64,000 bases of DNA, from the NCBI RefSeq assembly GCF_004570845.1, contig NZ_SPQZ01000003.1, positions 584,739 to 648,738 on the forward strand, read 5' to 3'. Under the pieces are notes generated by a model, which searched no databases, was not told the origin of the DNA, and saw only the letters and a list, made by a program, of their open reading frames with translations. A program made the position numbers and the translations under genes. Of the stretch, positions 52,040 to 60,522 are shown piece by piece (the first letter of the stretch is position 1; each line of letters begins with the position of its first letter). Source of the DNA: Orlajensenia leifsoniae (GTDB lineage: Bacteria; Actinomycetota; Actinomycetes; Actinomycetales; Microbacteriaceae).

Positions 52040-52216
52040 GCCGCTCAGCCTCCGTCGTTCACCGGCCGGCGGCATCCGCTCGTCGCAGGAAGCACCCCGT
52101 TCAGCGACGACGAACGGATGCCCCTCCCCAGTCGGGCCACCCGGCAGCAGAGTGGGCACGAACCGCAGCGGCGCGGCGCGCCCGCCCGTCGCTCCCCCCT
52201 CTCGAAGGAGAACGTC

Positions 52217-52573
52217 ATGGGCAACGACGCCCCCAGTGCGGAGACGACGGAACCGACCGTCGACTTCCGCGCCGTTCAGCAGTCACCGGAGTTCCAACGC
52301 CTGCGGAGCCGCCACCGCCGCTTCGTCTTCCCCGTCACCATCGCGTGCCTGCTCTGGTACCTGGCCTACGTGCTGCTCGCCGGCTACGCGCACGACTTCA
52401 TGTCGACGCCCGTCTTCGGCAGCATCAACATCGGCCTGCTGCTCGGCCTGGCCCAGATCGTCACGACCTTCGCCGTGACCATGTGGTACGTTAGCTTCGC
52501 CAACCGCCGCCTCGACCCGCTCTCGGCTGAACTCCGTGCCGAACTCGAGCCCGCGACGGGGGTGACCCGCTGA
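52217..52573 (+). CDS. DUF485 family membrane protein
   Basis: 118 aa, two helices (FVFPVTIACLLWYLAYVLLAGYA and IGLLLGLAQIVTTFAVTMWYVSFANRRLDP). A clear DUF485 (YjcH) member: SPEFQRLRSRHRRFVFP at the start and the ANRRLDPL end are typical. It precedes the ActP-like symporter with a TGATG overlap. GAAGGAG lies eight bases before the ATG. It is thought to form a complex with the symporter. Confidence 0.9.
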   Translation: MGNDAPSAETTEPTVDFRAVQQSPEFQRLRSRHRRFVFPVTIACLLWYLAYVLLAGYAHDFMSTPVFGSINIGLLLGLAQIVTTFAVTMWYVSFANRRLDPLSAELRAELEPATGVTR

Positions 52574-54177
52574 TGCTGCACCTCGAGACCAGCGCATCGC
52601 CCGGCGAGCCGTGGCTGAACATCGCCATCTTCGGCGCCTTCGTGGCGATCACCCTCATCATCGTCTTCCGCGCCAGCCGCAACAACAAGACCGCGGCCGA
52701 CTACTACGCGGCCGGACGCTCCTTCACCGGTGGCCAGAACGGTTCGGCCATCGCGGGTGACTACCTGTCGGCGGCATCCTTCCTCGGCATCGTCGGAGCC
52801 ATCGCCATCACGGGCTACGACGGATTCCTCTACTCGATCGGCTTCCTCGTCGCCTGGCTGGTGGCGCTGCTCCTCGTCGCCGAACTCCTGCGCAACACCG
52901 GCCGCTACACGATGGCCGACGTGCTGTCGTTCCGGCTGAAGCAGCGCCCGGTGCGCATCGCGGCCGCCATCACCACCCTCGTGGTGTGCTTCTTCTACCT
53001 GCTCGCCCAGATGGCGGGAGCCGGCGGACTCGTCTCGCTGCTCCTCGGCATCAGCGACGGGGTCGGCCAGGCCGTCGTCATCACGGTGGTCGGCGCGCTC
53101 ATGATCCTCTACGTGCTCATCGGCGGCATGAAGGGCACCACCTGGGTGCAGATCATCAAGGCCGTGCTGCTCATCGCGGGTGCCGGCGTGATGACGGTGT
53201 GGGTGCTGGCGCTGCACGGTTTCAACCTGTCGACTCTGCTCGAGCACGCCGTCGCCACGGCCGGAACCCCCGCCATCCTGGAGCCCGGCCTCAAGTACGG
53301 CGTGAGCGAGATCTCCAAGCTCGACTTCCTCTCGCTCGGTCTGGCGCTGGTGCTCGGAACCGCCGCCCTGCCGCACGTGCTGATGCGTTTCTACACGGTG
53401 CCGACGGCCAAGGAGGCGCGCAAGAGCGTGGTGTGGGCCATCTGGCTCATCGGCATCTTCTACGTGTTCACCCTCGTGCTCGGCTACGGTGCCGCCGCCC
53501 TCATCGGTGCCGACGTCATCGCTGCAGCTCCGGGAGGCGCGAACTCGGCCGCTCCGCTGCTCGCCTTCGAGCTCGGCGGTCCGATCCTGCTCGGGCTGAT
53601 CTCGGCCATAGCCTTCGCGACGATCCTCGCGGTGGTCGCCGGTCTGACCATCACGGCCGCGGCATCCTTCGCCCATGACATCTACGCGAGCGTCATCAAG
53701 AAGGGCAAGGCCGAGCCCGGGTCCGAGGTGAAGGTCGCGCGCCGCACCGTCGTCGTGATCGGCATCGTCGCGATCATCGGCGGCATCGGGGCCAACGGGC
53801 AGAACGTGGCGTTCCTGGTGGCGCTGGCGTTCGCCATCGCGGCATCCGCGAATCTGCCGACCATCCTCTACTCGCTGTTCTGGAAGCGCTTCACCACACG
53901 CGGGGCGGTGTGGAGCATGTACGGCGGTCTCATCTCGGCGATCGTGCTCATCATCTTCTCGCCGGTCGTCTCCGGCAACGAGACGGCCATGATCAAGGGC
54001 GCCGACTTCGACGTCTTCCCGTTGTCGAACCCCGGCATCGTTTCGATCCCGTTGGCGTTCTTCCTCGGTTGGCTCGGCACCGTGCTCGACAAGAACCTCG
54101 AGTCTCCCGAGAAGCAGGCCGAGATGGAGGTGCGCTCGCTCACCGGTGTCGGTGCCGAGAAGGCGACCGAACACTAG
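52573..54177 (+). CDS. actP: Cation/acetate symporter, ActP family
   Basis: A 534-aa sodium:solute symporter with about 13 helices: ADYYAAGRSFTGGQNGSAIAGDYLSAASFLGIVGAIAITG, GGMKGTTWVQIIKAVLL and ALPHVLMRFYTVPTAKEARKSVVWA. It takes up acetate, propionate or another short monocarboxylate. TGATG couples it to the DUF485 gene. It is a diverged paralogue of the symporter at 48168 on the other side of the two-component genes. Confidence 0.92.
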   Translation: MLHLETSASPGEPWLNIAIFGAFVAITLIIVFRASRNNKTAADYYAAGRSFTGGQNGSAIAGDYLSAASFLGIVGAIAITGYDGFLYSIGFLVAWLVALLLVAELLRNTGRYTMADVLSFRLKQRPVRIAAAITTLVVCFFYLLAQMAGAGGLVSLLLGISDGVGQAVVITVVGALMILYVLIGGMKGTTWVQIIKAVLLIAGAGVMTVWVLALHGFNLSTLLEHAVATAGTPAILEPGLKYGVSEISKLDFLSLGLALVLGTAALPHVLMRFYTVPTAKEARKSVVWAIWLIGIFYVFTLVLGYGAAALIGADVIAAAPGGANSAAPLLAFELGGPILLGLISAIAFATILAVVAGLTITAAASFAHDIYASVIKKGKAEPGSEVKVARRTVVVIGIVAIIGGIGANGQNVAFLVALAFAIAASANLPTILYSLFWKRFTTRGAVWSMYGGLISAIVLIIFSPVVSGNETAMIKGADFDVFPLSNPGIVSIPLAFFLGWLGTVLDKNLESPEKQAEMEVRSLTGVGAEKATEH

Positions 54178-54257
54178 GGAACGGATGCCGGCAGCCATCC
54201 TTCGGCGGATTCCGGACAGCGTGCTCCCGCACGTCGTCCGGGGTCCGCCGTCGGCCG

Positions 54258-54263
54258 TAGTGT
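54258..54263 (+). promoter_or_regulatory. -10 box (TAGTGT) of the EamA gene, leaderless
   Basis: TAGTGT ends seven bases before GTG 54271. Confidence 0.6.
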
Positions 54264-54270
54264 CGGGGGA

Positions 54271-55215
54271 GTGAAGACGCGCGGCACTCTCGGTATCTGG
54301 CTCCAGTTCCTCGGCATGGGGGTCATCTGGGGCTCGAGCTTCCTCTTCATGAAGGTGGCCCTCGAGGGTGTCGGCTTCGGGCAGGTCGCCTGGTCCCGCC
54401 TGGTGCTCGGTGGCATCGTGCTCGGCGTCATCGTCCTGATCATGCGACCCCGCATCGACGGCGGCCCTGTGCTGCCGCGCGATCCGGCCGTCTGGCTGCA
54501 CTTCGTGGTCATCGCGATCAGCGGCTGCGTCGTGCCCTTCCTGCTCTTCGCCTGGGCCGAGCAGTACGTCTCGTCGAGCCTCGCCTCCATCTACAACGCC
54601 GTCACACCCATCACGACGGCCATCATGGCGACCGCCGTGTTCAGGGTCGAGAAGCTCGCGCGCGACCAGGTGTTGGGCGTGATCATCGGCGTCGTCGGGG
54701 TCGTCGTCATCATCGGGCCGTGGGCGTACGCCGCGATCACCGGCGATCTCTGGGGGCAGTTCGCCTGCCTGGGTTCGGCGATCAGCTACGGCTTCACGTT
54801 CGGCTACACCCGCCGCTTCCTGAGCGGGCGACCGATAGCCGGAGCGACCTTCGCGTTCATCAACATCGGCATCGGCGGGGTCATCATGCTGCTGCTGACC
54901 CCGATCGTGGCCGTCGGGCCCGTCGCACTCGACTGGCCCGTCACGCTGAGCCTGATCGCCCTCGGCGCCCTCGGCACCGGGGTCGTCTACATCTGGAACA
55001 TCAACGTCCTGCGGGCCTGGGGCCCGACCAACGCGTCGACGGTCACCTACGTCACGCCGGTCGTCGGTGTCGTGCTCGGGGTGCTCGTTCTGGGCGAGAC
55101 CTTCTCCTGGCACGAGCCGGTGGGGGCTCTGCTCGTGTTCCTCGGCATCCTGCTCACTCAGAAGCGGCTGAGGGTCTTCGCACCCCCCGCGCCGGCATCC
55201 ATCCCCTCGCGCTGA
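54271..55215 (+). CDS. EamA-family (DMT) transporter
   Basis: 314 aa, ten predicted helices in two EamA repeats: FLGMGVIWGSSFLFMKVALEGVGFGQVAWSRLVLGG opens the first and LGSAISYGFTFGYTRRFL the second. Members export amino acids or other metabolites. It stands alone with a leaderless GTG start. Substrate unknown. Confidence 0.88.
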   Translation: MKTRGTLGIWLQFLGMGVIWGSSFLFMKVALEGVGFGQVAWSRLVLGGIVLGVIVLIMRPRIDGGPVLPRDPAVWLHFVVIAISGCVVPFLLFAWAEQYVSSSLASIYNAVTPITTAIMATAVFRVEKLARDQVLGVIIGVVGVVVIIGPWAYAAITGDLWGQFACLGSAISYGFTFGYTRRFLSGRPIAGATFAFINIGIGGVIMLLLTPIVAVGPVALDWPVTLSLIALGALGTGVVYIWNINVLRAWGPTNASTVTYVTPVVGVVLGVLVLGETFSWHEPVGALLVFLGILLTQKRLRVFAPPAPASIPSR

Positions 55216-55271
55216 ACTCGTTCCCCGCGCGCATCCGGCTTCCGACAGACTGGTGCCGGATGGGAGCGCGC

Positions 55272-57008
55272 ATGACCGAGCAGCCGCAGTCGACGACGGG
55301 CAAGCCCTTCGGCAGACTCCGCGCCGGTTTCACCCGCAAGACCGTCGGCCGCGATGCCGTGGCCGGTCTCGTTCTCGGTGTCGAGAGCGTTCCCGACGGC
55401 CTGGCGGCCGGCCTGCTCGCCGGCCTGAACCCCGTGTCCGGTCTGTACGCCTACCTCTTCGGCATGGTGGGTGCCGCCGTCTTCACCAGCAGCTCCTTCA
55501 TGGCCGTCCAGGCGACGGGGGCCATGTCGCTCGTGGTGGCCGACGCCGCGATCCTGTCGCGACCCGATCCCGCTGGAGCTCTCGTCACCCTCGGCATGCT
55601 GACCGGCGTCATCATGGTGGTCGCCGGCCTCCTCAAGGGCGGACGACTCCTGCGCTTCGTTCCGACCGCGGTCATGACGGGCTTCATCACGGCGGTCGGC
55701 GTGAACATCGTGTTGGGTCAGCTGGGCAATTTCACCGGCTACGCCGCTCGGGGCGACGGCCGCGTCCAACGCACCCTCGATCTGCTGCTGCACATCGGCG
55801 GTATCAGCTGGCCCACCCTCCTCGTCGGGGTTCTGACCATCGGCGGCATCGTCCTGTTGCAGCGCACACCTCTCAAGGCGATGGGGATGGTGGTGGCCGT
55901 CATCCTCGGATCGGCGCTCGCCGTGCTGTTCACCGACGTCCTCGGCCTGCCCGTCGCCCTCGTGCGCGACATCACCGACGTGCCTTCGGGTCTTCCCGGC
56001 CCGGTGCTGCCCGATCTCGACCAGGTCGTGCCGCTGTTCGTGCCTGCCCTCTCCCTCGCCCTCGTCGGCCTCGTGCAGGGAGCCGCGGTCTCCGGCGCCT
56101 TCCGCAACGTCAATGGCCGCACGGCCGATGCGTCGCGCGACTTCATCGGCCAGGGCGCCGGCAATCTGCTCTCGGGGCTGTTCCAGGGGTCACCCGTGGG
56201 TGGGTCGATGTCGGGGTCGGCCCTCATCGTGGCGGCCGGCGCCCGGTCGCGCCTCGCATTCTTCATCGCCAGCGGGGTGATGGCGCTGGTCGTCCTCACG
56301 CTGTCGGGGCTCGTGGGCTTCGTCGCGATGCCGGCACTCGCCGCCCTTCTCATCGTGGTGGGCGTCGCCACGGTCAAGCCGGCCAAGATCACCTCCGTCG
56401 CGCGCACCGGTCCCGTGCAGACGATCGTCATGGCGACCACCTTCGTGCTCACGATCGTCATCCCGCTGCAGTTCGCGGTGCTCTTCGGCGTGGGCCTCGG
56501 CATCATCCTGTATGTCGCGTCGCAGTCGAATCGACTGCGCCTGGTGCGGCTGGAGTTCGCGGAGGGGCGACGGATGCGCGAGACCGAGCCGCCGGGAACC
56601 CTCCCGGGCGCCGACGTCGTCGTGCTGCAGCCCTATGGCAGCCTGTTCTTCGCGAGCGCACCCACGTTCTCAGCCGGACTTCCCATGGTGACGGCCGAGA
56701 GCACCGGCTCCGTCGTGGTCATCCGCCTCCGCGGAGTCGACGAGATCGGGCTCTCGCTCATCGACGTGCTGCGCGGCTACGCCACCCGCCTGCAGTCGCG
56801 TGGTTCGCTGCTCAAACTGGTGGTGAGCAACGACCACGTGCTGCGCCAGCTGCAGCACGAGAACGTCAGCACCCTCATCGGCCAGGAGAATCTCTACCGC
56901 AGCACCGAGTGGGTCGGAGACACGGTCTTGCGGGCCGTCGCCGATGCCGAGGCCTACGTCGCGGACCAGCAGTCGGGCGGTGTCGCGGCCGACGACTCGC
57001 GGCAGTGA
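55272..57008 (+). CDS. SulP-family anion transporter with STAS domain
   Basis: 578 aa. About 11-12 helices (residues 25-420) begin VAGLVLGVESVPDGLAAGLLAGLNPVSGLYAYLFG; NVNGRTADASRDFIGQGAGNLLSGLFQGSPVGGSMSGSAL is the SulP core. A C-terminal STAS domain (about 455-550) has VVVIRLRGVDEIGLSLIDVLRGYATRL. Anions such as sulfate or bicarbonate are typical cargo. GGGAG precedes ATG 55272; an in-frame ATG at 55260 is an alternative start. Confidence 0.9.
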   Translation: MTEQPQSTTGKPFGRLRAGFTRKTVGRDAVAGLVLGVESVPDGLAAGLLAGLNPVSGLYAYLFGMVGAAVFTSSSFMAVQATGAMSLVVADAAILSRPDPAGALVTLGMLTGVIMVVAGLLKGGRLLRFVPTAVMTGFITAVGVNIVLGQLGNFTGYAARGDGRVQRTLDLLLHIGGISWPTLLVGVLTIGGIVLLQRTPLKAMGMVVAVILGSALAVLFTDVLGLPVALVRDITDVPSGLPGPVLPDLDQVVPLFVPALSLALVGLVQGAAVSGAFRNVNGRTADASRDFIGQGAGNLLSGLFQGSPVGGSMSGSALIVAAGARSRLAFFIASGVMALVVLTLSGLVGFVAMPALAALLIVVGVATVKPAKITSVARTGPVQTIVMATTFVLTIVIPLQFAVLFGVGLGIILYVASQSNRLRLVRLEFAEGRRMRETEPPGTLPGADVVVLQPYGSLFFASAPTFSAGLPMVTAESTGSVVVIRLRGVDEIGLSLIDVLRGYATRLQSRGSLLKLVVSNDHVLRQLQHENVSTLIGQENLYRSTEWVGDTVLRAVADAEAYVADQQSGGVAADDSRQ

Positions 57009-57015
57009 CTCGTAA

Positions 57016-57021
57016 TAGGGT
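57016..57021 (+). promoter_or_regulatory. -10 box (TAGGGT) of the chorismate mutase gene, leaderless
   Basis: TAGGGT ends six bases before ATG 57028. Confidence 0.65.
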
Positions 57022-57027
57022 CGAGAC

Positions 57028-57378
57028 ATGCCTGAAGCCACGACGCCGGATGCCGAACGCGAGGCCGCTCTCGCCGAGCTCGGCGGCATCCGTCAGTCCA
57101 TCGACAACATCGATGCAGCCCTGGTGCACCTGCTGGCCGAGCGTTTCAAGTTCACGCAGCAGGTCGGGCGGTTGAAGGCGGCGCACGAGCTGCCCGCCGC
57201 AGACCCCGAGCGAGAGAAGCGCCAGATCACACGGTTGCGTGCCCTGGCCGTCGATGCGAACCTCGACCCGGCCTTCGCAGAGAAGTGGTTCAACTTCGTG
57301 GTGGCCGAGGTCATCCACCACCACGAGCGCATCGCCAGCGACGCCGCGACGACCGACGCGGCCGGCGACGCCTCGTGA
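57028..57378 (+). CDS. Chorismate mutase, AroQ class
   Basis: 116 aa, an all-helical AroQ enzyme: RQSIDNIDAALVHLLAERFKFTQQVGRLKAAHELPAADPEREKRQITRL contains the Arg, Lys and Glu residues that bind chorismate. It turns chorismate into prephenate for Phe and Tyr. The N-terminal 14 residues are a variable extension and there is no signal peptide. GTGA overlap couples it to an SDR gene, whose relevance to aromatic synthesis is not evident. Confidence 0.88.
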   Translation: MPEATTPDAEREAALAELGGIRQSIDNIDAALVHLLAERFKFTQQVGRLKAAHELPAADPEREKRQITRLRALAVDANLDPAFAEKWFNFVVAEVIHHHERIASDAATTDAAGDAS

Positions 57379-58283
57379 CCTGGGACCCGCGCCACATCCC
57401 CTCCCAGTCCGGTAAGACCTTCGTGGTCACCGGCGCGAACGCCGGTGTGGGGTTCTTCGCGGCCGCGCAGCTCGCCGTCGCGGGAGCCTCCGTCGTCCTC
57501 GCCTGTCGCAACGACGAGCGAGCGGATGCCGCAGCACGGGCGATCCGCACCCGGGCGCCGCACTCGACCGTCGGCACCCTGCGCCTCGACGTCTCCGACC
57601 TCTCCTCGGTCGCCGCGGCCTCCGACGCCATCGTGGCCCTGCCGAGACTCGACGGCCTCATCGCCAACGCCGGCATCGTGCATCCGCCCCGCGATCGCGA
57701 GGTCAGCCTCGACGGCAACGAGCTCGTCTTCGCCACCAACTACCTGGGCCACTTCGCCCTCGTGAACCGCCTGCTGCCCGCTGTCGACCGCACGCCCGGC
57801 GCACGGGTCGTGCTGCTCGGCTCGATCGCGGCCAGGCTCACCCGCTCGGCGCTCGACGACCTGCAGCTCGCCGGCAGCTACGACTCGTGGACGGCCTATG
57901 CGCAGTCGAAGCTCGAGGTGGAGTCGTTCGGTTTCGAACTCGATCGGCGTCTGCGTGCCACCGGCAGCACGACGCAGGCTCTCGTGGTGCAGCCCGGCTA
58001 CTCGGTCGGCGGCCTCAGCCCCCGCGTTCCGGGCGTGAACGAGCCGAGCCGGGCGAAGCGTTTCGGTGACGCGCTGCAGGGCCTCTGGGCACAGGGCAAG
58101 GACCGGGGTGCGTGGCCCGTGGTGCGCGCGGCGACCGATCCCGCGGCGCAGGGCGGCTGGTACTTCGGGCCGAGCCTGCTCACCCAGGGCGCGCCGGTGC
58201 GGCGGCAGCCCATCAAGGCTTCGACGGATCCGGCGATCGGCGCGCGGCTGTGGGAGCGGACAGAGGCGATCCTCGCCGGATGA
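57375..58283 (+). CDS. Short-chain dehydrogenase/reductase
   Basis: 302 aa, Rossmann fold with cofactor motif TGANAGVGFFAA (about residues 19-30), NAGIV, and the catalytic region GSIA...YDSWTAYAQSK (Ser, Tyr, Lys). An Arg after the second strand (ACRNDERAD) favours NADP. It resembles the retinol-dehydrogenase-like oxidoreductases common in actinobacteria. Substrate unknown. It starts at the GTG overlapping the mutase stop. Confidence 0.88.
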   Translation: MTWDPRHIPSQSGKTFVVTGANAGVGFFAAAQLAVAGASVVLACRNDERADAAARAIRTRAPHSTVGTLRLDVSDLSSVAAASDAIVALPRLDGLIANAGIVHPPRDREVSLDGNELVFATNYLGHFALVNRLLPAVDRTPGARVVLLGSIAARLTRSALDDLQLAGSYDSWTAYAQSKLEVESFGFELDRRLRATGSTTQALVVQPGYSVGGLSPRVPGVNEPSRAKRFGDALQGLWAQGKDRGAWPVVRAATDPAAQGGWYFGPSLLTQGAPVRRQPIKASTDPAIGARLWERTEAILAG

Positions 58284-58298
58284 TGCGGATGAGCCCGA

Positions 58299-58721
58299 TC
58301 ACACGGACTTGACCCAGCGGCCCCACTCGTCCTGGCGGTGGTAGCCGGCCGATCGCCAGATGCGCTGCCCGAGCTCGTTCCCGTCGAGCACCATCGCATC
58401 GATGCGGGTCGCCCCGAGCAGGATGAGGCGCTTCTCGGCGGCATCCAGCAGCGCGCGTCCGATGCCGTGGCGGCGCAGGGTCGGATCGACGGCGAGGCGG
58501 TAGAGGTGGAACCTCCAGCCGTCCCAGCCGGCGATGATCGAGCCGACGATGCTGTTGCCGATGGTCGCGACGATCAGCGCATCCGGATCCCGCTCGATCT
58601 GTCGACGCACGGCGTCGGCACTGTCGGCCGGTCGGGCGTCGTTCTCGGCGGCACGGGCCCAGAACGCCAGCAGGGCTGGGATGTCGGCCTCGGTGGCGGC
58701 GCGCAGGGGATACGGATCCAC
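58299..58721 (-). CDS. GNAT-family acetyltransferase
   Basis: 140 aa. RAATEADIPALLAFWARA opens the domain, and the acetyl-CoA loop is LAVDPTLRRHGIGRALLDAAEKRL with the R-R-x-G-x-G/A signature; GNELGQRIWRSAGYHRQDEWGRW closes it. CAGGAT six bases before the GTG start suggests a leaderless message. Substrate unknown. Confidence 0.86.
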   Translation of the reverse strand: MDPYPLRAATEADIPALLAFWARAAENDARPADSADAVRRQIERDPDALIVATIGNSIVGSIIAGWDGWRFHLYRLAVDPTLRRHGIGRALLDAAEKRLILLGATRIDAMVLDGNELGQRIWRSAGYHRQDEWGRWVKSV

Positions 58722-58808
58722 GGCACGATCCTGTCAGACCGCCGACGATTCGGGTGTCATCGCGGCCATGCCCTATCGCGGGTCGTGGCGCTCGGGCACG
58801 ATGGGGAG

Positions 58809-59216
58809 ATGATCTCCCGCGAGCTCGCCGCCGAACTGCGCACAGCCGGCCTGCTCTGGCGGCCGGAGTCCGGCGACAGATTCCAGATCGACATCCCCGA
58901 CCTCGACGACGACATCTTCACCGTGAGCGAGATGACCATCGAGGCGCAGCACCACCCGACGGGGACGGTTCTCGGATTCAACGGCACCACGGAATGGGCT
59001 CTCGATTCGCTGCCGTTGACGGATGCCGTCTGGCTGCCTCGCGAGGACCAGCTGCGCGAGCTCCTCCGCTCCAGGTTCCGGGCTCTCCGCCGCCTGCCGG
59101 ACAGCTTCGAGGTGACGATCGAGCTCGACGGCGCCGAGAGGAGTTTCGAGCATCCGGAGCCGGCCGAGGCCTACGGTCAGGCGCTTCTCGTGGTGATAGC
59201 CCGAGCGACGGCCTGA
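58809..59216 (+). CDS. Conserved hypothetical protein, 135 aa
   Basis: A soluble alpha/beta protein with GDRFQIDIPDLDDDIFTVSEMTIEAQHHPTGTVLGFNGTTEWALDSLPLTDAVWLPREDQLRELLRSRF. I recognise this as a family widespread in Microbacteriaceae that some databases label pilus assembly CpaE. Nothing here supports that: there is no receiver or MinD-like ATPase domain. CACGAT six bases upstream is a weak leaderless -10. Function unknown. Confidence 0.75.
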   Translation: MISRELAAELRTAGLLWRPESGDRFQIDIPDLDDDIFTVSEMTIEAQHHPTGTVLGFNGTTEWALDSLPLTDAVWLPREDQLRELLRSRFRALRRLPDSFEVTIELDGAERSFEHPEPAEAYGQALLVVIARATA

Positions 59217-59234
59217 CTCCAGCCCCCCCCGGGC

Positions 59235-59339
59235 CCCGCTCGCTGAGGCTCGGACGAAGTCCGCGGTCGAAGCGCATTCGCTCCCAGCAGCCCCCCCCGC
59301 TCGCAGAGCAACGGGAGCGCAGCGACCGCCGCGAAGCGG
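59235..59339. repeat. Two family B repeats and two C8 tracts
   Basis: A good forward copy at 59235-59275 (CGCTCGCTGAGG, CGGACGAAGTCCG centre, TCGAAGCGC) and a degenerate copy at 59294-59339 (CGCTCGCAGAGC...GCGAAGCGG). Each is preceded by eight consecutive C residues (59223-59230 and 59291-59298). They lie between convergent genes. Confidence 0.75.
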
Positions 59340-59356
59340 AGGGACCGGCGCAGGCC

Positions 59357-59848
59357 TCAGAACCCGAACACCGTCACCGGCTCCAGCGTCTCGTCGCGCA
59401 CCGCCTCGAGCACGGCCAGTTCATGGGGAACCACCTGTTCCGGCAGTGCATCGAGCGCGAACCAGCGCAGATCGCTCGCCTTGTCCTCCTGCAGGGCCGG
59501 GTCGCCCGTCCACCGCGCGCACGCGAAGAACACATCGAGCCTCTCGTCGATGGCCGCGCCGGTTCCCCCGGTGCGGTGCATCACGGTGAGCGTCACGAGA
59601 TCGCGCACCTCCACGCCCACGCCGAGCTCCTCGAGGGTCTCGCGCGTGGCAGCGGCCAACAGGGTCTCCCCCTGCTCGACGTGTCCGGCGGCCCCGGCAG
59701 CCCAGTAGCCGTCGTAGTAGCCGGTGTCCGAACGTCGCTGCAACAGCACCTCGTCGCCCCGGCGCAGCACGACGTACGCGGCCGGAATCACGGCGAAGCG
59801 CCCGTGCTCGCCGGCGTAGGCCTCGCTGTAGTCCTCGACCGCAGCCAC
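59357..59848 (-). CDS. NUDIX hydrolase
   Basis: 163 aa with a full Nudix box, GHVEQGETLLAAATRETLEELGV (GX5EX7REUXEEXGU), after the strand FAVIPAAYVVLRRGDEVLLQRRS. It hydrolyses a nucleoside-diphosphate-linked compound; damaged nucleotides or NADH-type molecules are usual. GTG 59848 lies two bases after the lipoprotein stop, so translation is coupled. It ends the purL operon. Confidence 0.87.
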   Translation of the reverse strand: MAAVEDYSEAYAGEHGRFAVIPAAYVVLRRGDEVLLQRRSDTGYYDGYWAAGAAGHVEQGETLLAAATRETLEELGVGVEVRDLVTLTVMHRTGGTGAAIDERLDVFFACARWTGDPALQEDKASDLRWFALDALPEQVVPHELAVLEAVRDETLEPVTVFGF

Positions 59849-59850
59849 GA

Positions 59851-60522
59851 TCAGCCCGCCGCGAGAGGAGCGACGATGCCGAGCTTGCCCTCGGCCGTGG
59901 CGATCGCCGTGCGAACATCGGTGCCCGCGGAGCACTGGCCGCTCACGCCGACGGCAGCATCCACCGAGCTGAACACCCGCAGCAGCACGAACCAAGCCGA
60001 GCCGTCCTGGCCGCCGGCACTCAGCAGGAGTGCCTCGGTCGGGTCGTCGCCGCCGGCGAACTGGTGCACCTGGGCGTTGTCCTCGACGACCTGCAGGTCC
60101 TCCTGCAGTACCGCGGCGAGGTAGGAGCGCGTCGCGTCGAGGTCGTCGGTCTGCCCGGTCAGCTCGTCGGGCAGCATCACCTGGCTGAGGGTGATGGTGC
60201 AGGCATCGTCCGTCGAGGTGTACCCCCACGACCCCGTGCCGTCGTCGGGGCTGGTCAGGGTCCACCGGGAGTCCGAGACGAGGCCGTCGGCGATCTGCGG
60301 AAGCTCGTCTCCCGCGAAACGCGGGTTCGCGGCGAAGGACAGCGGGGAGTCCGCGGCGTCGGCCGCCGCGTCATCCGACGCGTCACCATCGGCCGACGCC
60401 TCGGGCGCCGGAGCTGTCGTCGTCGGTGCGGCATCCGGGTCCGTCGCCGGCGCGCAGGCCGAGAGGAGCAGGGCGATCGCGAGAGCCGCCGTGCCTGCGA
60501 GGCCTGCCCGGCGGCCCGGCAT
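59851..60522 (-). CDS. Putative lipoprotein, 223 aa
   Basis: A lipobox (IALLLSACAP, Cys at 23) is followed by about 35 residues of Ala/Asp/Pro/Thr linker and a small extracellular domain with PRFAGDELPQIADGLVSDSRWTL and two cysteines (DACTIT and SGQCSAG) that could pair. I recognise no family. It overlaps purL by ATGA, an odd pairing of purine synthesis with a surface protein. Confidence 0.7.
   Translation of the reverse strand: MPGRRAGLAGTAALAIALLLSACAPATDPDAAPTTTAPAPEASADGDASDDAAADAADSPLSFAANPRFAGDELPQIADGLVSDSRWTLTSPDDGTGSWGYTSTDDACTITLSQVMLPDELTGQTDDLDATRSYLAAVLQEDLQVVEDNAQVHQFAGGDDPTEALLLSAGGQDGSAWFVLLRVFSSVDAAVGVSGQCSAGTDVRTAIATAEGKLGIVAPLAAG

Noticed and set aside
52384..55113. 909-codon open frame on the minus strand
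   Set aside because: Antisense to DUF485, ActP and EamA genes; Asp/Glu/His/Arg-rich with no domain.
58809..59216. Pilus assembly protein CpaE label for the 135-aa protein
   Set aside because: The protein lacks the receiver and MinD-like domains of CpaE, and no pilus genes are nearby; kept as hypothetical.
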